A DNA stretch of 21,013 nucleotides from the NCBI GenBank assembly GCA_002496425.1, contig DAJS01000001.1, positions 38,061 through 59,073 on the forward strand. Direction: 5' to 3'. Shown here piece after piece: positions 14,590 to 20,854 of this stretch. The stretch's first letter is position 1; the number at the start of each line of letters is the position of its first letter. A program made the position numbers and the translations under genes. A model generated the notes under the pieces. The model was given only the letters and a program-made list of their open reading frames with translations, was not told the DNA's origin and made no database searches. This DNA is from Acidilobaceae archaeon UBA162. Its GTDB lineage: Archaea; Thermoproteota; Thermoprotei_A; Sulfolobales; Acidilobaceae.

Positions 14590-14807
14590 AGGCTAAGGTT
14601 GAGAAGAGAGGTAGCCTGGCCTTTATAGTTACTGAGCATGGCCAGAAGGCCGTAGTTCCCTGGGACTCGCTCTGCAACTTCATAGCCAAGTACGGACTTG
14701 AAGTAGAGGTCAAGGGAGCCGAGCCGCCTAAGTGTGTCGAGGTAAGAGGACAGGAGATAAGTGAGGAGGTTGAGGAAGAGGGCGAGGAGAAAGAATATGA
14801 AGAGTGA
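14586..14807 (+). CDS. Small hypothetical protein with acidic tail
   Basis: I do not recognise a family. With the start placed at GTG 14586 (GTGA overlap with the preceding stop, G-rich GGGGGTGG 10-18 bases upstream) it is 73 residues. The first about 45 (KAKVEKRGSLAFIVTEHGQK...) look like a small alpha/beta domain with Cys37, the rest is a Glu-rich tail (EEVEEEGEEKEYEE). A longer form from GTG 14562 is possible but lacks support. The overlaps on both sides and codon use like its neighbours argue that it is real and co-translated with the sugar nucleotidyltransferase and the next gene. Function unknown. Confidence 0.6.
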   Translation: MKAKVEKRGSLAFIVTEHGQKAVVPWDSLCNFIAKYGLEVEVKGAEPPKCVEVRGQEISEEVEEEGEEKEYEE

Positions 14808-15120
14808 GACGCTAGAGGTTGCCAAGCGGCTGATCGAGGCTCTCAGGTCCATGGGCCTTAAGGCATCAGGTGTTGAGGAGTTAGAGGGCTCATGTGCTCA
14901 GTCGTATATAGAGTGTTGCGGCTCGGTGATAAGGCTCGTCTTCTTTGACCCGAAATATGGTGCTGCAGCAGTGGTTAAGATCACTCAGAGCGTCTTCGGC
15001 TGCGAGGACGTAATCTACGACCCCCATGGCCTCTACGTGCTAATAGGCGGACCTGACGAGGCTGGAAAGGTCAAGGATAAGTTGGGACTAGCGGCGAAGC
15101 TCTTCCATAGAGTTAAGTGA
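14797..15120 (+). CDS. Hypothetical protein, operon end
   Basis: I do not recognise a family. The preferred ATG at 14797 gives 107 residues: an N-terminal helix (LEVAKRLIEALRSMGL), a Cys-containing middle (CAQSYIECC, CEDV) and an alpha/beta C-terminal half with VYVLIGGPDEAG-like spacing. The frame is open further upstream to GTG 14761, but that would add an Arg-rich stretch that is just the shadow of the Glu-rich tail of the preceding gene. GAGGAG lies 8 bases before the ATG. It overlaps the preceding gene by 11 bases. A pyrimidine-rich run (TTTCTTCT) right after the stop could end transcription before the converging gene. Confidence 0.65.
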   Translation: MKSETLEVAKRLIEALRSMGLKASGVEELEGSCAQSYIECCGSVIRLVFFDPKYGAAAVVKITQSVFGCEDVIYDPHGLYVLIGGPDEAGKVKDKLGLAAKLFHRVK

Positions 15121-15141
15121 TTTCTTCTGCCCTAACGTAGC

Positions 15142-15759
15142 CTAAGCACTCTCAGGGGCCCTCTGCATGGCAGTCCTGTTATGTAGTACCTGTGTCTTTA
15201 CCTCAGAAACCCTAGTCATAACCTCAATACCGTCGCTGGATATCTGAATCTTTACCTGCCCGGCCTCTTCTATGGCTATGATCCCCATTATGAAAGGCCT
15301 AACTATTACATTAACATTAACCCTGCCGTCACAGCTTACCGTAAGGACTGGCACCCTAAACGTGCCGACGTTGGGCACCCTCAGCACGACCTTCCTCTCG
15401 CTCTCGTCAACCTCGAACTTTATCAGAACCCTATCTCCTGTAATTATGTAGCCATCCTCGAGCTCGTTGTATTGCGATACGATTGGTGTAGTGAAATCGG
15501 CTGACTGAGAGGAGCTCAGGTAAGTCTTAACCATGTCCTCATCGACCTCAACTGACGGAAACCCATCGAATGTCATGGAGAGCTTTACGGAGCCCGTGAG
15601 CTCCTCCCACTCGCTCTCTGCCTTCTGGGGGGAGAAGCCTATTGTGCCCTGGGCACCTGAGGCCCCAAGTACTAGTATGTGGGATCCCTCGTACACTCTA
15701 CCTTCAACGCTAACCCTGTCCCCGTCGATCTGAACGTTTACTTGACCTTGTGTGGCCAT
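15142..15759 (-). CDS. Hypothetical beta-rich cytosolic protein
   Basis: I do not recognise a family. The 205 residues contain many short alternating hydrophobic strands (VNVQIDGDRVSVEGRV, KVVLRVPNVGTFRVPVL, VNVNVIVRPFIMGIIAI, VKIQISSDGIEVMTRV), which suggest a beta-sandwich or beta-barrel. There is no signal peptide and no clear membrane segment; the IMGIIAI stretch is too short. The first 20 and the last four strands share VxVxIDGDxVxVxxRV-like spacing, so an internal repeat is possible. The ATG at 15759 has GGGG about 12 bases upstream and a TATA-like AGTTAAAGCC near 15795-15804, so it is probably transcribed apart from the upstream zinc-protein gene. Function unknown. Confidence 0.65.
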   Translation of the reverse strand: MATQGQVNVQIDGDRVSVEGRVYEGSHILVLGASGAQGTIGFSPQKAESEWEELTGSVKLSMTFDGFPSVEVDEDMVKTYLSSSQSADFTTPIVSQYNELEDGYIITGDRVLIKFEVDESERKVVLRVPNVGTFRVPVLTVSCDGRVNVNVIVRPFIMGIIAIEEAGQVKIQISSDGIEVMTRVSEVKTQVLHNRTAMQRAPESA

Positions 15760-15825
15760 TAAATTATTGCCCCCATTAAAGGAACGCGCCTAGAGGCTTT
15801 AACTATATCTCTTACCTCATTCAAG

Positions 15826-16182
15826 CTATCTAGGCTCAAGTCTTAGGACACGCCTTGCTAGCCTCAAGGCACCTTCTATGTACTTTCCTTCTGACGGCAG
15901 ATCCCTTGCAGTTCTGTAGCCCTTCATGTAGCAGTCCCTGCAGACCCTCCTAACGTTATCAAGCTGAACGCTGTCCTCGTAGCAGACCAGCCTGCCACAG
16001 ACTGGACAAAACGTAAGCGCTAACCTCTCGCTGCATATCTGGCACAGCGACGAGGCGCATATCGAGCATATACCCTTCAAGAAATCGTAGTGTTCATCGC
16101 AGACTCTCCTGCCGCATAGCCTACAAACGTGTTTGGCAGGCTTCTGCCAACAGACCTCGCAGGGCCCCAGCCGCTCCTTCAT
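15826..16182 (-). CDS. Tandem-repeat zinc-binding protein (B-box-like cross-brace, two copies)
   Basis: The 118 residues hold 14 cysteines in two copies of one pattern. Copy 1 has C8/C11, C20/C23, C28/H31, C39/C42; copy 2 has C47/C50, C59/C62, C67/D70, C81/C84. The centres align well (RLCGRRVCDEH against PVCGRLVCYED). Each copy offers eight ligands in four pairs, as in B-box, ZZ or RING-like cross-brace folds binding two zinc ions; the second copy has Asp where the first has His. A basic helical tail follows (ALRLARRVLRLEPR). Such domains usually bind protein or nucleic acid. No partner is known. The ATG at 16182 lies 38 bases after the winged-helix gene, so the two are likely one operon. Confidence 0.75.
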   Translation of the reverse strand: MKERLGPCEVCWQKPAKHVCRLCGRRVCDEHYDFLKGICSICASSLCQICSERLALTFCPVCGRLVCYEDSVQLDNVRRVCRDCYMKGYRTARDLPSEGKYIEGALRLARRVLRLEPR

Positions 16183-16219
16183 TGCCAGGGCAGCAGGCAG
16201 AAGGAGGACTTAAGCCTAA

Positions 16220-16627
16220 TCAGTTGCCCGATATACCATAGTCCTCGCGATCCTTTAAGCTAAGGACTACAGGGTTCTTGACCTTAGCTATCTCGGAATC
16301 AGGGACGTACTTGGGCAGGCTGTACCTCGTGTGGGTGAGCTCAGCCACCATGTTCCTGGCCTTAAGTCCATTAAGTATCCTCCGGAGCCTGTCCTCGCCC
16401 ACTATGCCCTGGAATATCGCTTTCAGCTCCCTCCAGCTCACCGGGGACCTAGCCTCCTCGAGGGCCATTACCACTAGCCTCTCTACATCAGAGTCGTCGA
16501 GGGCTGTCGTGACCAACAGGCTTGACTCGTTGACTAAGCTAGTTTTCATGTAGTCATACTGTTCCAACACCTTACTCCTGACGCGCTCTATCAGCGGCTC
16601 GCGCCTTATGGCTCCAGGGTTTACCAT
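16220..16627 (-). CDS. Small winged-helix-like protein
   Basis: The family is not recognised. In 135 residues a region at about 50-110 reads like a winged helix: DVERLVVMALEEA, SWRELKAIFQGIVGEDRLRRI (helix-turn-helix with recognition helix RLRRILNGLKARNM) and a wing VAELTHTRYSLPKYV. An N-terminal helix precedes it. It could bind DNA or RNA, or be a protein-interaction wing of a transcription or translation factor. The ATG at 16627 is preceded by a good Shine-Dalgarno (GAGGGGAG) and by a strong TATA box (16668-16675). It heads a probable operon with the zinc protein. Confidence 0.65.
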   Translation of the reverse strand: MVNPGAIRREPLIERVRSKVLEQYDYMKTSLVNESSLLVTTALDDSDVERLVVMALEEARSPVSWRELKAIFQGIVGEDRLRRILNGLKARNMVAELTHTRYSLPKYVPDSEIAKVKNPVVLSLKDREDYGISGN

Positions 16628-16667
16628 AGTCTCCCCTCTCTCTATAGTCTAACAGTGTCCTGGACCC

Positions 16668-16675
16668 TTTATAAA
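16668..16675 (-). promoter_or_regulatory. TATA box of the winged-helix gene
   Basis: TTTATAAA, flanked by GG and CC, is centred about 26 bases upstream of a predicted start near 16646, giving a leader of about 19 bases that contains GAGGGGAG. Confidence 0.65.
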
Positions 16676-16726
16676 CCAGAGTACTGAGAGTTACAAAACC
16701 CTATGTAGATCCTATATTTAAGACTA

Positions 16727-16735
16727 CTATAAAAT
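16727..16735 (+). promoter_or_regulatory. TATA box of the 16804 gene
   Basis: CTATAAAAT, overlapping the 10-base palindrome TAAAATTTTA (16730-16739), lies in the most AT-rich patch of the window. Predicted start is near 16757, so the leader is about 47 bases, unusually long here, with GAGG 6 bases before the GTG start. Confidence 0.55.
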
Positions 16736-16803
16736 TTTAGTTTAATTCGGTATTTGAGCCTCGAAGCTAAATAGCTCCCCTGCCAGGAGATCCGAGGATC
16801 AAA

Positions 16804-17295
16804 GTGATCTCTCAGCAGACCTGCAAGGCACGTAAGGATTTCCTGAGGCACATAGTAAACCCGCACATCTCAGAGGCCTTACTTGCTGTCGACAATGGTA
16901 ATGCTGTGAACAACATAAAGGGGGATGAGGCTAAGGAGGTTAACCAGAAGATAATATCCGTACTAACTGAGATCAAGACACAGCTAGGAGCTGCTGAGGC
17001 CAAGAGCGACTTTAGCATATATGGTGGTAACCCGCTAATCCTGACGGAGTACCTGAGGGGGGCTCAGTGGAAGGGACTCCTGACCTCAGCGTTTGAGGAG
17101 CTGAAGACATACCCTGAAGCATGGAACTTCGTCGAGAGTGTGATACGACAGATAATGATGGATCTATCAGACAGCTACAGGGACTCATGCGCTGAGGTCT
17201 CAAAGGCCGCTGAGGAGGTGTTGACCTGGCTCAGCACGTTAAAGGCGTCTCAGGCTACGCAGGGACAAGAAGGACAAGGCATGAATCAGTCTTAA
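16804..17295 (+). CDS. Hypothetical helical protein
   Basis: I do not recognise a family. The 163-residue protein is predicted largely helical from its periodic leucines (EVNQKIISVLTEIKTQLGAA, LLTSAFEELKTYPEAWNFVES, EVSKAAEEVLTWLSTL) and ends in a Gln/Gly-rich tail. There is no membrane segment or cofactor motif. The start is GTG at 16804 with GAGG upstream. It is followed after 25 bases by the TGS-domain GTPase and probably shares its transcript, so a role linked to translation or the GTPase is possible but unproven. Confidence 0.6.
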   Translation: MISQQTCKARKDFLRHIVNPHISEALLAVDNGNAVNNIKGDEAKEVNQKIISVLTEIKTQLGAAEAKSDFSIYGGNPLILTEYLRGAQWKGLLTSAFEELKTYPEAWNFVESVIRQIMMDLSDSYRDSCAEVSKAAEEVLTWLSTLKASQATQGQEGQGMNQS

Positions 17296-17320
17296 GCTCT
17301 CTCTGAGCTATGAGGCCTGA

Positions 17321-18559
17321 GTGCGAGGCTTGGAGCCCACCAGCGCGCTCCTCGGGGTTGTCGGTAAGACCAACGTTGGCAAGTCCACATTTTTCTCCGC
17401 TGCCACTGAGATTGAGGTTCCCATAGAGAACAGACCCTTCGTGACCATACAGCCTAACATCGGCATTGGCTATGCCAGGAAGAGGTGCGTACACGTCGAG
17501 CTCGGGCTGCCCAAGTGCGATGCCTCTAACAGCGCCTGTATCATGGGCTACAGGTATATACCTGTTAAGATGATGGATGTGGCAGGCCTAATACCTGGGG
17601 CCCACGAGGGCAGAGGACTTGGAAACAAGTTCCTTGACGATCTCAGGAGATCCGACGTCATGTTGCTTGTAGTTGACGCTAGTGGATCCACCAACGAGGA
17701 GGGCATGCAGGTAGCCCCTGGCACCTATGACCCAGTAAACGAAGTCAAGTTCGTCATAGATGAGATCGACGAGTGGATGTACCAGTCGATAAAGTCTGAC
17801 TGGGATAGGATTGTCAGGCTGGCGTCGCTTGGAGCCCTGAAGGATCCAATAGGTGAGTTCGCCCAGAGGGTCTCAGGCTTTGGAATAAGCAGGGATCATG
17901 TGGAACAAGCCCTGGCCAAGATAAAGGTCTCCGATACCGAGCTACCGAAGCTGCCTCCTGAGGACCTCAGAAGGCTTGTGCTCACCCTGAGGGAGATGAC
18001 AAAGCCAATGGTCATAGTGGCCAACAAGATCGACATACCAACTGCGGAGAAGAACCTCCACAGGCTCAGCGAGGCGTTCCCTCAGTACCCAGTGATCCCC
18101 ACTACGGCGCTTGGGGAACTGTTACTGAGGAAGCTGAGCAAGAAGGGTGTTGTGGACTATATGCCTGGTGACCCTGAGTTTAAGATCAAGGACAGGAGCT
18201 CACTGGACTCGAGAACCTCTACTGCCCTTGAGATGTTGAAGGGGTTGATGGAAAAGTATGGGGGTACCGGGGTAGTGCAGGCCATTAACGCCGCCCTCTT
18301 TAACGTACTGAACCTGATAGCTGTCTATCCTGTTGAGGACTTCAACAAGTACACGGACAGGCAGGGCAGGGTGCTTCCAGACGTGCTTCTGGTGCCTAGA
18401 GGATCGACGGCTAGGGATCTAGCCTTCAGGGTGCATACAGACCTTGGCAGGACGTTCCTCTACGCTGTGAATGCTAAGACTAAACAGCGCGTGGGCGCCA
18501 ACTACACGCTTAACGATGATGATGTCGTAAAGATAGTGGCCTCTGCCACGAGAGCCTGA
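17321..18559 (+). CDS. Obg/YchF-related GTPase with TGS domain
   Basis: This is a translation-factor-class P-loop GTPase of the Obg-HflX superfamily, archaeal YchF-like branch. In 412 residues it shows P-loop GKTNVGKS (15-22), IQPNIGIGY in switch 1, G3 DVAGLIPGAHEGRGLGNKFLD, a helical insert, G4 NKID and a C-terminal TGS domain (about 325-412). YchF homologues associate with ribosomes and several hydrolyse ATP. Here the G4 NKID is canonical (YchF proper has NxxE), so GTP is the more likely nucleotide and this is the archaeal sister group, not YchF itself. The start is GTG at 17321 with TGAGG 6 bases upstream. It belongs to the transcript begun by the helical protein. Confidence 0.9.
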   Translation: MRGLEPTSALLGVVGKTNVGKSTFFSAATEIEVPIENRPFVTIQPNIGIGYARKRCVHVELGLPKCDASNSACIMGYRYIPVKMMDVAGLIPGAHEGRGLGNKFLDDLRRSDVMLLVVDASGSTNEEGMQVAPGTYDPVNEVKFVIDEIDEWMYQSIKSDWDRIVRLASLGALKDPIGEFAQRVSGFGISRDHVEQALAKIKVSDTELPKLPPEDLRRLVLTLREMTKPMVIVANKIDIPTAEKNLHRLSEAFPQYPVIPTTALGELLLRKLSKKGVVDYMPGDPEFKIKDRSSLDSRTSTALEMLKGLMEKYGGTGVVQAINAALFNVLNLIAVYPVEDFNKYTDRQGRVLPDVLLVPRGSTARDLAFRVHTDLGRTFLYAVNAKTKQRVGANYTLNDDDVVKIVASATRA

Positions 18560-18565
18560 GAACTC

Positions 18566-18574
18566 AAATATATT
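18566..18574 (+). promoter_or_regulatory. TATA box of prs
   Basis: AAATATATT lies between the GTPase stop and prs. Predicted start is near 18596, making the leader about 10 bases and beginning with an AGGGGA ribosome-binding motif (18595-18600). Confidence 0.6.
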
Positions 18575-18605
18575 GCCTTAAGGCGCAATGCGCTAGGGGA
18601 TATTA

Positions 18606-19529
18606 ATGAATAGGAGCGCTCCTGGCGCAATAGTAGTCCTAGGACCTGACGAAGTATCTAAGGCTCTGGGCAAGTCTATAGCCAGCATCTCTAGCCTGGA
18701 GCTCTGCGAGCCCTCATATAAGAGGTTCCCTGACGGAGAGCAGTACCTGAGACTGACATGCGACGTTAGCAGGCGTCATGTAATTGTAGTCAAGACCTTC
18801 ATGCCTGACCAGGACTCCTCGGCACTATTCGCCCTGTTAGCCGCCGACGCTGCTAAGGAGGCCAACGCTGAGAGCGTCACGTTAGTAGCCCCATACTTGG
18901 CCTATGCAAGACAGGACAGAGCCTTCCTCAGCGGTGAGCCTGTGAGCGTTAGGGCCCTCCTAAGGGCTCTATGGGCTGCTGGCTACAGCAGGCTAGTGAC
19001 CGTTGAGGTTCACAAGCCGGATAGCCTCAAGGAGTTCCCTGGCACCGCATACAACGTAAGGCCATACCCATTAATGGTAGACTCCATAGGCCTCAGGAGC
19101 TCTAAGGACCTTGTCGTGCTCTCACCTGACCTTGGGGCCCTCGAGAGGGCCAAGATATTGGCTGAGCACCTTGGTGTGGGCTATGACTACCTTGAGAAGC
19201 TCAGGGATCGCTACACAGGTCAGGTGTCTGTTAAGCCCAAGTCGCTTGATGTAAACGGAAAGCATGTAATAATTGTGGACGACATAATTAGCACCGGCTC
19301 TACGGTGGTTACAGCCATCAATGAGCTAAGGCGTGCTGGCGCTACAGGCTTTGACGTAATTGTAGCCCATGCTCTACTAGCTGAGGGAGCTGAGGAGCGT
19401 CTCAGGAGCGCAGGCGTGTCAGCGATCTACGCGGCTAACACGACACCTCTCAGGGGCAGCATAGTGCATCAGATCAATGTTGCCCCTGCAATAGTGAATG
19501 GGCTCAGAAGCCTTGGGATCATCCATTGA
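18606..19529 (+). CDS. prs: Ribose-phosphate pyrophosphokinase (PRPP synthase)
   Basis: The enzyme makes PRPP from ribose 5-phosphate and ATP for purine, pyrimidine, His and Trp synthesis. The 307-residue protein is full length: RFPDGE (40-45), YLAYARQDRAF (98-108), H136 of the flexible ATP-binding region, the catalytic-loop KLRDR (198-202), and the PRPP-binding loop VDDIISTGST (224-233). The ATG at 18606 has AGGGGA upstream. The gene converges on and overlaps by 11 bases the gfcR-like regulator, so antisense read-through is expected at the junction. Confidence 0.98.
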   Translation: MNRSAPGAIVVLGPDEVSKALGKSIASISSLELCEPSYKRFPDGEQYLRLTCDVSRRHVIVVKTFMPDQDSSALFALLAADAAKEANAESVTLVAPYLAYARQDRAFLSGEPVSVRALLRALWAAGYSRLVTVEVHKPDSLKEFPGTAYNVRPYPLMVDSIGLRSSKDLVVLSPDLGALERAKILAEHLGVGYDYLEKLRDRYTGQVSVKPKSLDVNGKHVIIVDDIISTGSTVVTAINELRRAGATGFDVIVAHALLAEGAEERLRSAGVSAIYAANTTPLRGSIVHQINVAPAIVNGLRSLGIIH

Positions 19530-20208
19530 TCTCTATTAAGGCCTCAGCACTGTCAACTATCTTCCAGTCGTCCCCTACACCGACCACTACCATGGCTCCC
19601 GCTATGTGAGCTCCTGCCTTCCTGACCAGCTGGGCCAGCGCGCGCAGCGTGTGCCCATGTATGCTGAAATCATCAACTATCAGAACCTTGGACCCCTTAG
19701 GTAGCTCCCTCCTGGTGGCGTAAAAGACTTGATATGAGGCTGGGCCTGAAGTAGTCATTACCTCTAGTACCTGATCCTCTGTTGGAGGTCTCTGCCTCCT
19801 AGCTACTACTATCGGTGCCCCAGACACGAGGCCTATTGCTGTGGCAAGGCTTATGCCGCCGGCCTCCGGGGTCAGGATCCTGTCGAACATACCGTTGAAC
19901 CTCCTCACAACATATTCACCTATAAGCCTGAGGGACTTGGGGTCAAGCAGCAGGCTGCTTATGTTGTAGTATCCGTTATACACCCTTACTGCCTTAGCAA
20001 CTATAGAGGACAGCGTCTCCTTTGAGAGCAGGTAGTCTAGCAGCTTTCTTGCAGTTGAGTCCGAGGGTAGGGAAGCTCCGTTGGCGTAGCGGGACAACAT
20101 GGACAGCGGAATCCTGGTGGCCTTGGAGATCTCCGTCAGTGGCAGGAAGACCCTGGCAGCCCTTAGCAGCTCCACAGACTTAAACCTGCTCTCTAGGTCC
20201 GCGTGCAA
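19519..20208 (-). CDS. gfcR: GfcR-like transcriptional regulator: HTH plus phosphoribosyltransferase domain
   Basis: The first about 60 residues carry a helix-turn-helix (LTEISKATRIPLSMLSRYANG), and the rest is a PyrE-like type I PRTase domain with LTPEAGGISLATAIG and the PRPP loop VDDFSIHGHT (178-187). This domain order defines the archaeal GfcR family of HTH-PRTase regulators, in which the PRTase part is thought to sense PRPP or a nucleotide and not to catalyse. The PRPP loop departs from the usual DDxxxTGxT pattern (HGHT at the end), in keeping with binding without catalysis. The start is TTG at 20208, about 7 bases downstream of the predicted transcription start. The neighbour prs supplies PRPP, which makes a feedback role plausible (inference). 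The symbol follows family resemblance only. Confidence 0.85.
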   Translation of the reverse strand: MHADLESRFKSVELLRAARVFLPLTEISKATRIPLSMLSRYANGASLPSDSTARKLLDYLLSKETLSSIVAKAVRVYNGYYNISSLLLDPKSLRLIGEYVVRRFNGMFDRILTPEAGGISLATAIGLVSGAPIVVARRQRPPTEDQVLEVMTTSGPASYQVFYATRRELPKGSKVLIVDDFSIHGHTLRALAQLVRKAGAHIAGAMVVVGVGDDWKIVDSAEALIEING

Positions 20209-20236
20209 AGCTGCCCAGCTCTGTGAGGAGTTGAGA

Positions 20237-20246
20237 GCTTAATACT
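20237..20246. promoter_or_regulatory. Shared bidirectional TATA element for gfcR-like gene (-) and rpo7 (+)
   Basis: GCTTAATACT reads as a TATA-like box on both strands. Its centre is about 26 bases from predicted starts on each side (about 20267 plus, about 20215 minus), each 7-9 bases before the start codon. The whole gap is 67 bases, and I see no second AT-rich box in it. Confidence 0.45.
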
Positions 20247-20275
20247 TCCTCAGCAATGAATCTGGGCAGATACAA

Positions 20276-20854
20276 ATGTTCAGCGAGTATGTGCTACATG
20301 AGTGGGTCGGGGTTAGGCCTGAGCTGGCGTTCACGGGTGACGTAGAGAGTGCTGTGTTGCAGTCACTCAGGGAGGAGCTGGAGGGTCAAATCGATGAGAC
20401 CGTAGGTATCATAATCTTGGTCTCAGGTGTTGAAATAGAGGGTGATGGAATACTGCTACCCAACGACCCTAAGATCTACTTCCCAGTCAAGTACAGGATC
20501 CTCGCCTTCGAGCCTATATTGAAGGAGGTTGATAAGGGTATTGTCAGGGAGACCAGGGAGTTTGGACTCTTCGTGAACCTGGGCCCCACCGATGGGCTAG
20601 TGCACAGGAACCAGATAATGGACGATGATGTTGAGTATATCCAGGAGGCCAGGATCTTCAAGGGTCAGGAAACCAACAGGACAGTAGGCGTGGGCGATGC
20701 TGTGCGTGTGAGAGTAACGCAGGTTAGCAGGATCTCCAAGAGGCTGGCAGCGCTCAGGATAGCGCTAACGATGAGACAGCCTTACCTCGGCAAGGAGGAA
20801 TGGTATAATAAGGCCCGACAGGTCAGCACGGATCAGGGCGCTGACAATGCCTGA
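20276..20854 (+). CDS. rpo7: DNA-directed RNA polymerase subunit Rpo7 (RpoE')
   Basis: Rpo7 forms the stalk of archaeal RNA polymerase with Rpo4 and contacts nascent RNA and TFE. The 192-residue protein has the N-terminal tip domain (RPELAFTGDVESAVLQSL), a strand pair with NDPKIYFPVKYRILAFEP, and a C-terminal S1/OB domain (about 82-165; GIVRETREFGLFVNLGPTDGLVH). Length is normal to slightly long. The ATG at 20276 has only a very short leader (shared TATA at 20237-20246). In many archaea rpo7 is followed by spt4; here a tRNA-binding protein gene overlaps its end by 8 bases instead. Confidence 0.97.
   Translation: MFSEYVLHEWVGVRPELAFTGDVESAVLQSLREELEGQIDETVGIIILVSGVEIEGDGILLPNDPKIYFPVKYRILAFEPILKEVDKGIVRETREFGLFVNLGPTDGLVHRNQIMDDDVEYIQEARIFKGQETNRTVGVGDAVRVRVTQVSRISKRLAALRIALTMRQPYLGKEEWYNKARQVSTDQGADNA

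Noticed and set aside
19519..20208. Biosynthetic orotate phosphoribosyltransferase (PyrE)
   Set aside because: The N-terminal helix-turn-helix and altered PRPP loop fit a regulator, and no other pyrimidine synthesis gene is adjacent.
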